From a bacterium UBP17_UBA6191 (GTDB taxonomy: Bacteria; Muiribacteriota; UBA6191), in contig DITF01000097.1 in NCBI GenBank assembly GCA_002422125.1, positions 1 to 7,156 on the forward strand: a stretch of DNA of 7,156 bases, read 5' to 3'. How positions within the stretch are numbered: the first letter of the stretch is position 1; every line of letters begins with the position of its first letter. Below the pieces are notes generated by a model, which did not search any database, was not told the DNA's origin, and saw only the letters and a program-made list of their open reading frames with translations. Below, piece by piece: positions 6,053-7,156 of this stretch. The position numbers and the translations under genes are program-made.

Positions 6053-7156
6053 ATGACAACAACGAAAAATAGCCTAGCTCAGATTCTTCAATCCATCAAA
6101 ACCAGTAAAATCCGCTACAAGGCTGAGCCTATGCTGAGTTACTCCGAGTTTTCTGGCTTGGAAGCTAAATTTACCCCTCAAATTCTAGTAACGGGCACAA
6201 ATGGCAAGGGCAGCGTCTGCTCAGCCCTCTCTTCCATTTTACAAACAGCGGGTTATAAAACCGGGCTCTTTTTAACTCCCCACCTAACCCATCCCCGCGA
6301 ACGAATGCTTGTGAATGGCCGGGAAATCACGGATTCAAGAATGAAACGGTTGTATGAGTCCATCAAGACAAGCGTCCATGAATTCACTAAAAAAACGGGA
6401 TGGGAATTGACCTTTTTTGAGTGGATGTTATTACTGGCTATCCTTTGGTTTTATGAGGAAAAATGCGATATTGCCATATTTGAAGCTGGTTTAGGCGGTA
6501 TGAGAGATGCCAGCCGCTGTTTAAAACCACTTGTGGCTGCCATAACCAATGTATCCTCAGATCATCTGCATATATTAGGTCCAGAACTACGGGATGTCGC
6601 CCGCGAAAAATCTGCCGTTTTTTTTAGGTCCAAGTATGGGGTACTTGGTCTTTCTCAGGAGCTATCAAAGCAGATTTTGTCCATGCCTGAAACTAAAGAA
6701 TGTCAATTTTTTGCCCAGGAAGAGTTTATTAAGTTACGATCCATGACCATTACGGGAATGAATATCTCTTTGTACTGGAAGCAGGAGACCATGGAAGCTT
6801 TCAGTAGCCTGACTGGGGCTCATCAAATTGACAATCTCAATTGCGCTCTTAACATATTACAACCAATTCAGAACCAGTTTCCTGTCTCAACCAAGTCCGT
6901 GCACGACGGACTTAAAAACATTCAACATAAATGCCGCATGGAAACTTTATGTTCTGACCCCCTAGTCATTGTCGATGGTTGCCACAATGCTGAGGGGTTA
7001 AAATATCTAAGAGCCAATCTGGATACTATGTTTTCTGACCACCAGGTCATCTACTGTCTAGCCATGAAACATAGCAAATTTCACGAAGACCTCCAGAGCA
7101 TAATGGCTGGCTGCAAACTGTGGCTAGTTCCACACAGGGAAAAAGGTTTTATGCCG
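6053..7156 (+). CDS. folC: Folylpolyglutamate synthase / dihydrofolate synthase (runs off the window)
   Basis: FolC, a Mur-ligase-type ATP-dependent enzyme, adds glutamate to dihydropteroate or folates in the cytoplasm, giving and retaining folate cofactors. The frame is open for 368 codons to the window edge; usual length is about 420-440, so some 50-70 residues are missing. Visible motifs are the P-loop GTNGKGS (48-54), FLTPHL (73-78), FEAGLGG (143-149) with Glu144, TNVSSDHLHILG (165-176), REKSAVF (184-190) whose Lys186 matches the carbamylated lysine of Mur ligases, GAHQIDNLNCAL (255-266), and VDGCHNAEG (307-315). Several usually strict positions differ: GLGG is followed by MRDASR where RLDATN is common, the WPGRME-type motif reads HKCRME (292-297), and DGAHNP reads DGCHNA. 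It is therefore a divergent FolC, possibly with only one of the two activities. The ATG at 6053 starts directly beside the divergent coiled-coil gene; no clear ribosome binding site is seen. Confidence 0.9.
   Translation, partial: MTTTKNSLAQILQSIKTSKIRYKAEPMLSYSEFSGLEAKFTPQILVTGTNGKGSVCSALSSILQTAGYKTGLFLTPHLTHPRERMLVNGREITDSRMKRLYESIKTSVHEFTKKTGWELTFFEWMLLLAILWFYEEKCDIAIFEAGLGGMRDASRCLKPLVAAITNVSSDHLHILGPELRDVAREKSAVFFRSKYGVLGLSQELSKQILSMPETKECQFFAQEEFIKLRSMTITGMNISLYWKQETMEAFSSLTGAHQIDNLNCALNILQPIQNQFPVSTKSVHDGLKNIQHKCRMETLCSDPLVIVDGCHNAEGLKYLRANLDTMFSDHQVIYCLAMKHSKFHEDLQSIMAGCKLWLVPHREKGFMP

Overview
This is a gene-dense bacterial window with eight protein-coding genes. The start is the 5' part of metK on the minus strand and the end is the 5' part of folC on the plus strand; both run off the window. 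The visible MetK, Upp and RpiB sequences are ordinary bacterial housekeeping proteins. Strong GGAGG ribosome binding sites precede two GTG starts. Two proteins carry cleavable-looking signal peptides and one is a two-pass membrane protein, so the organism sends proteins out of the cytoplasm. The sequence alone does not fix the phylum. No mobile element, CRISPR array, tRNA or rRNA was seen, and no gene-free stretch reaches 300 bases.

Layout. Positions 1-1540 hold a tight minus-strand housekeeping group read in the order rpiB, upp, metK: ribose-5-phosphate isomerase B, uracil phosphoribosyltransferase and S-adenosylmethionine synthetase. rpiB and upp overlap by 13 bases. Upstream of it on the same strand is a two-gene unit (1572-4251): a membrane protein with an extracytoplasmic CACHE-like sensor domain but no signalling output domain, followed after one base by a secreted TIM-barrel glycoside hydrolase-like protein of clan GH-A type. 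These five genes point the same way with short gaps and could be one transcription unit, although the 31 bases before rpiB may hold their own promoter.

Positions 4316-4450 hold a very small plus-strand gene for a 44-residue four-cysteine zinc-ribbon protein. It is divergent from the sensor gene. Its stop codon overlaps the stop codon of the next minus-strand gene (4447-6021), a secreted coiled-coil protein of unknown function. That protein carries seven copies of a short F-x-x-F-L-x-x-L type motif and an Ig-like C-terminal domain. From 6053 to the end is folC on the plus strand, whose start codon overlaps the first possible start codon of the coiled-coil gene.

How they fit together. metK, upp, rpiB and folC serve one-carbon, nucleotide and pentose-phosphate metabolism. 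The middle block (sensor, glycoside hydrolase, zinc ribbon, repeat protein) looks like lineage-specific envelope or exported functions set among them. The link between the sensor and the hydrolase is inferred only from their 1-base spacing. The most interesting points are the output-less sensor paired with the hydrolase, the zinc-ribbon microprotein and the repeat-motif protein.
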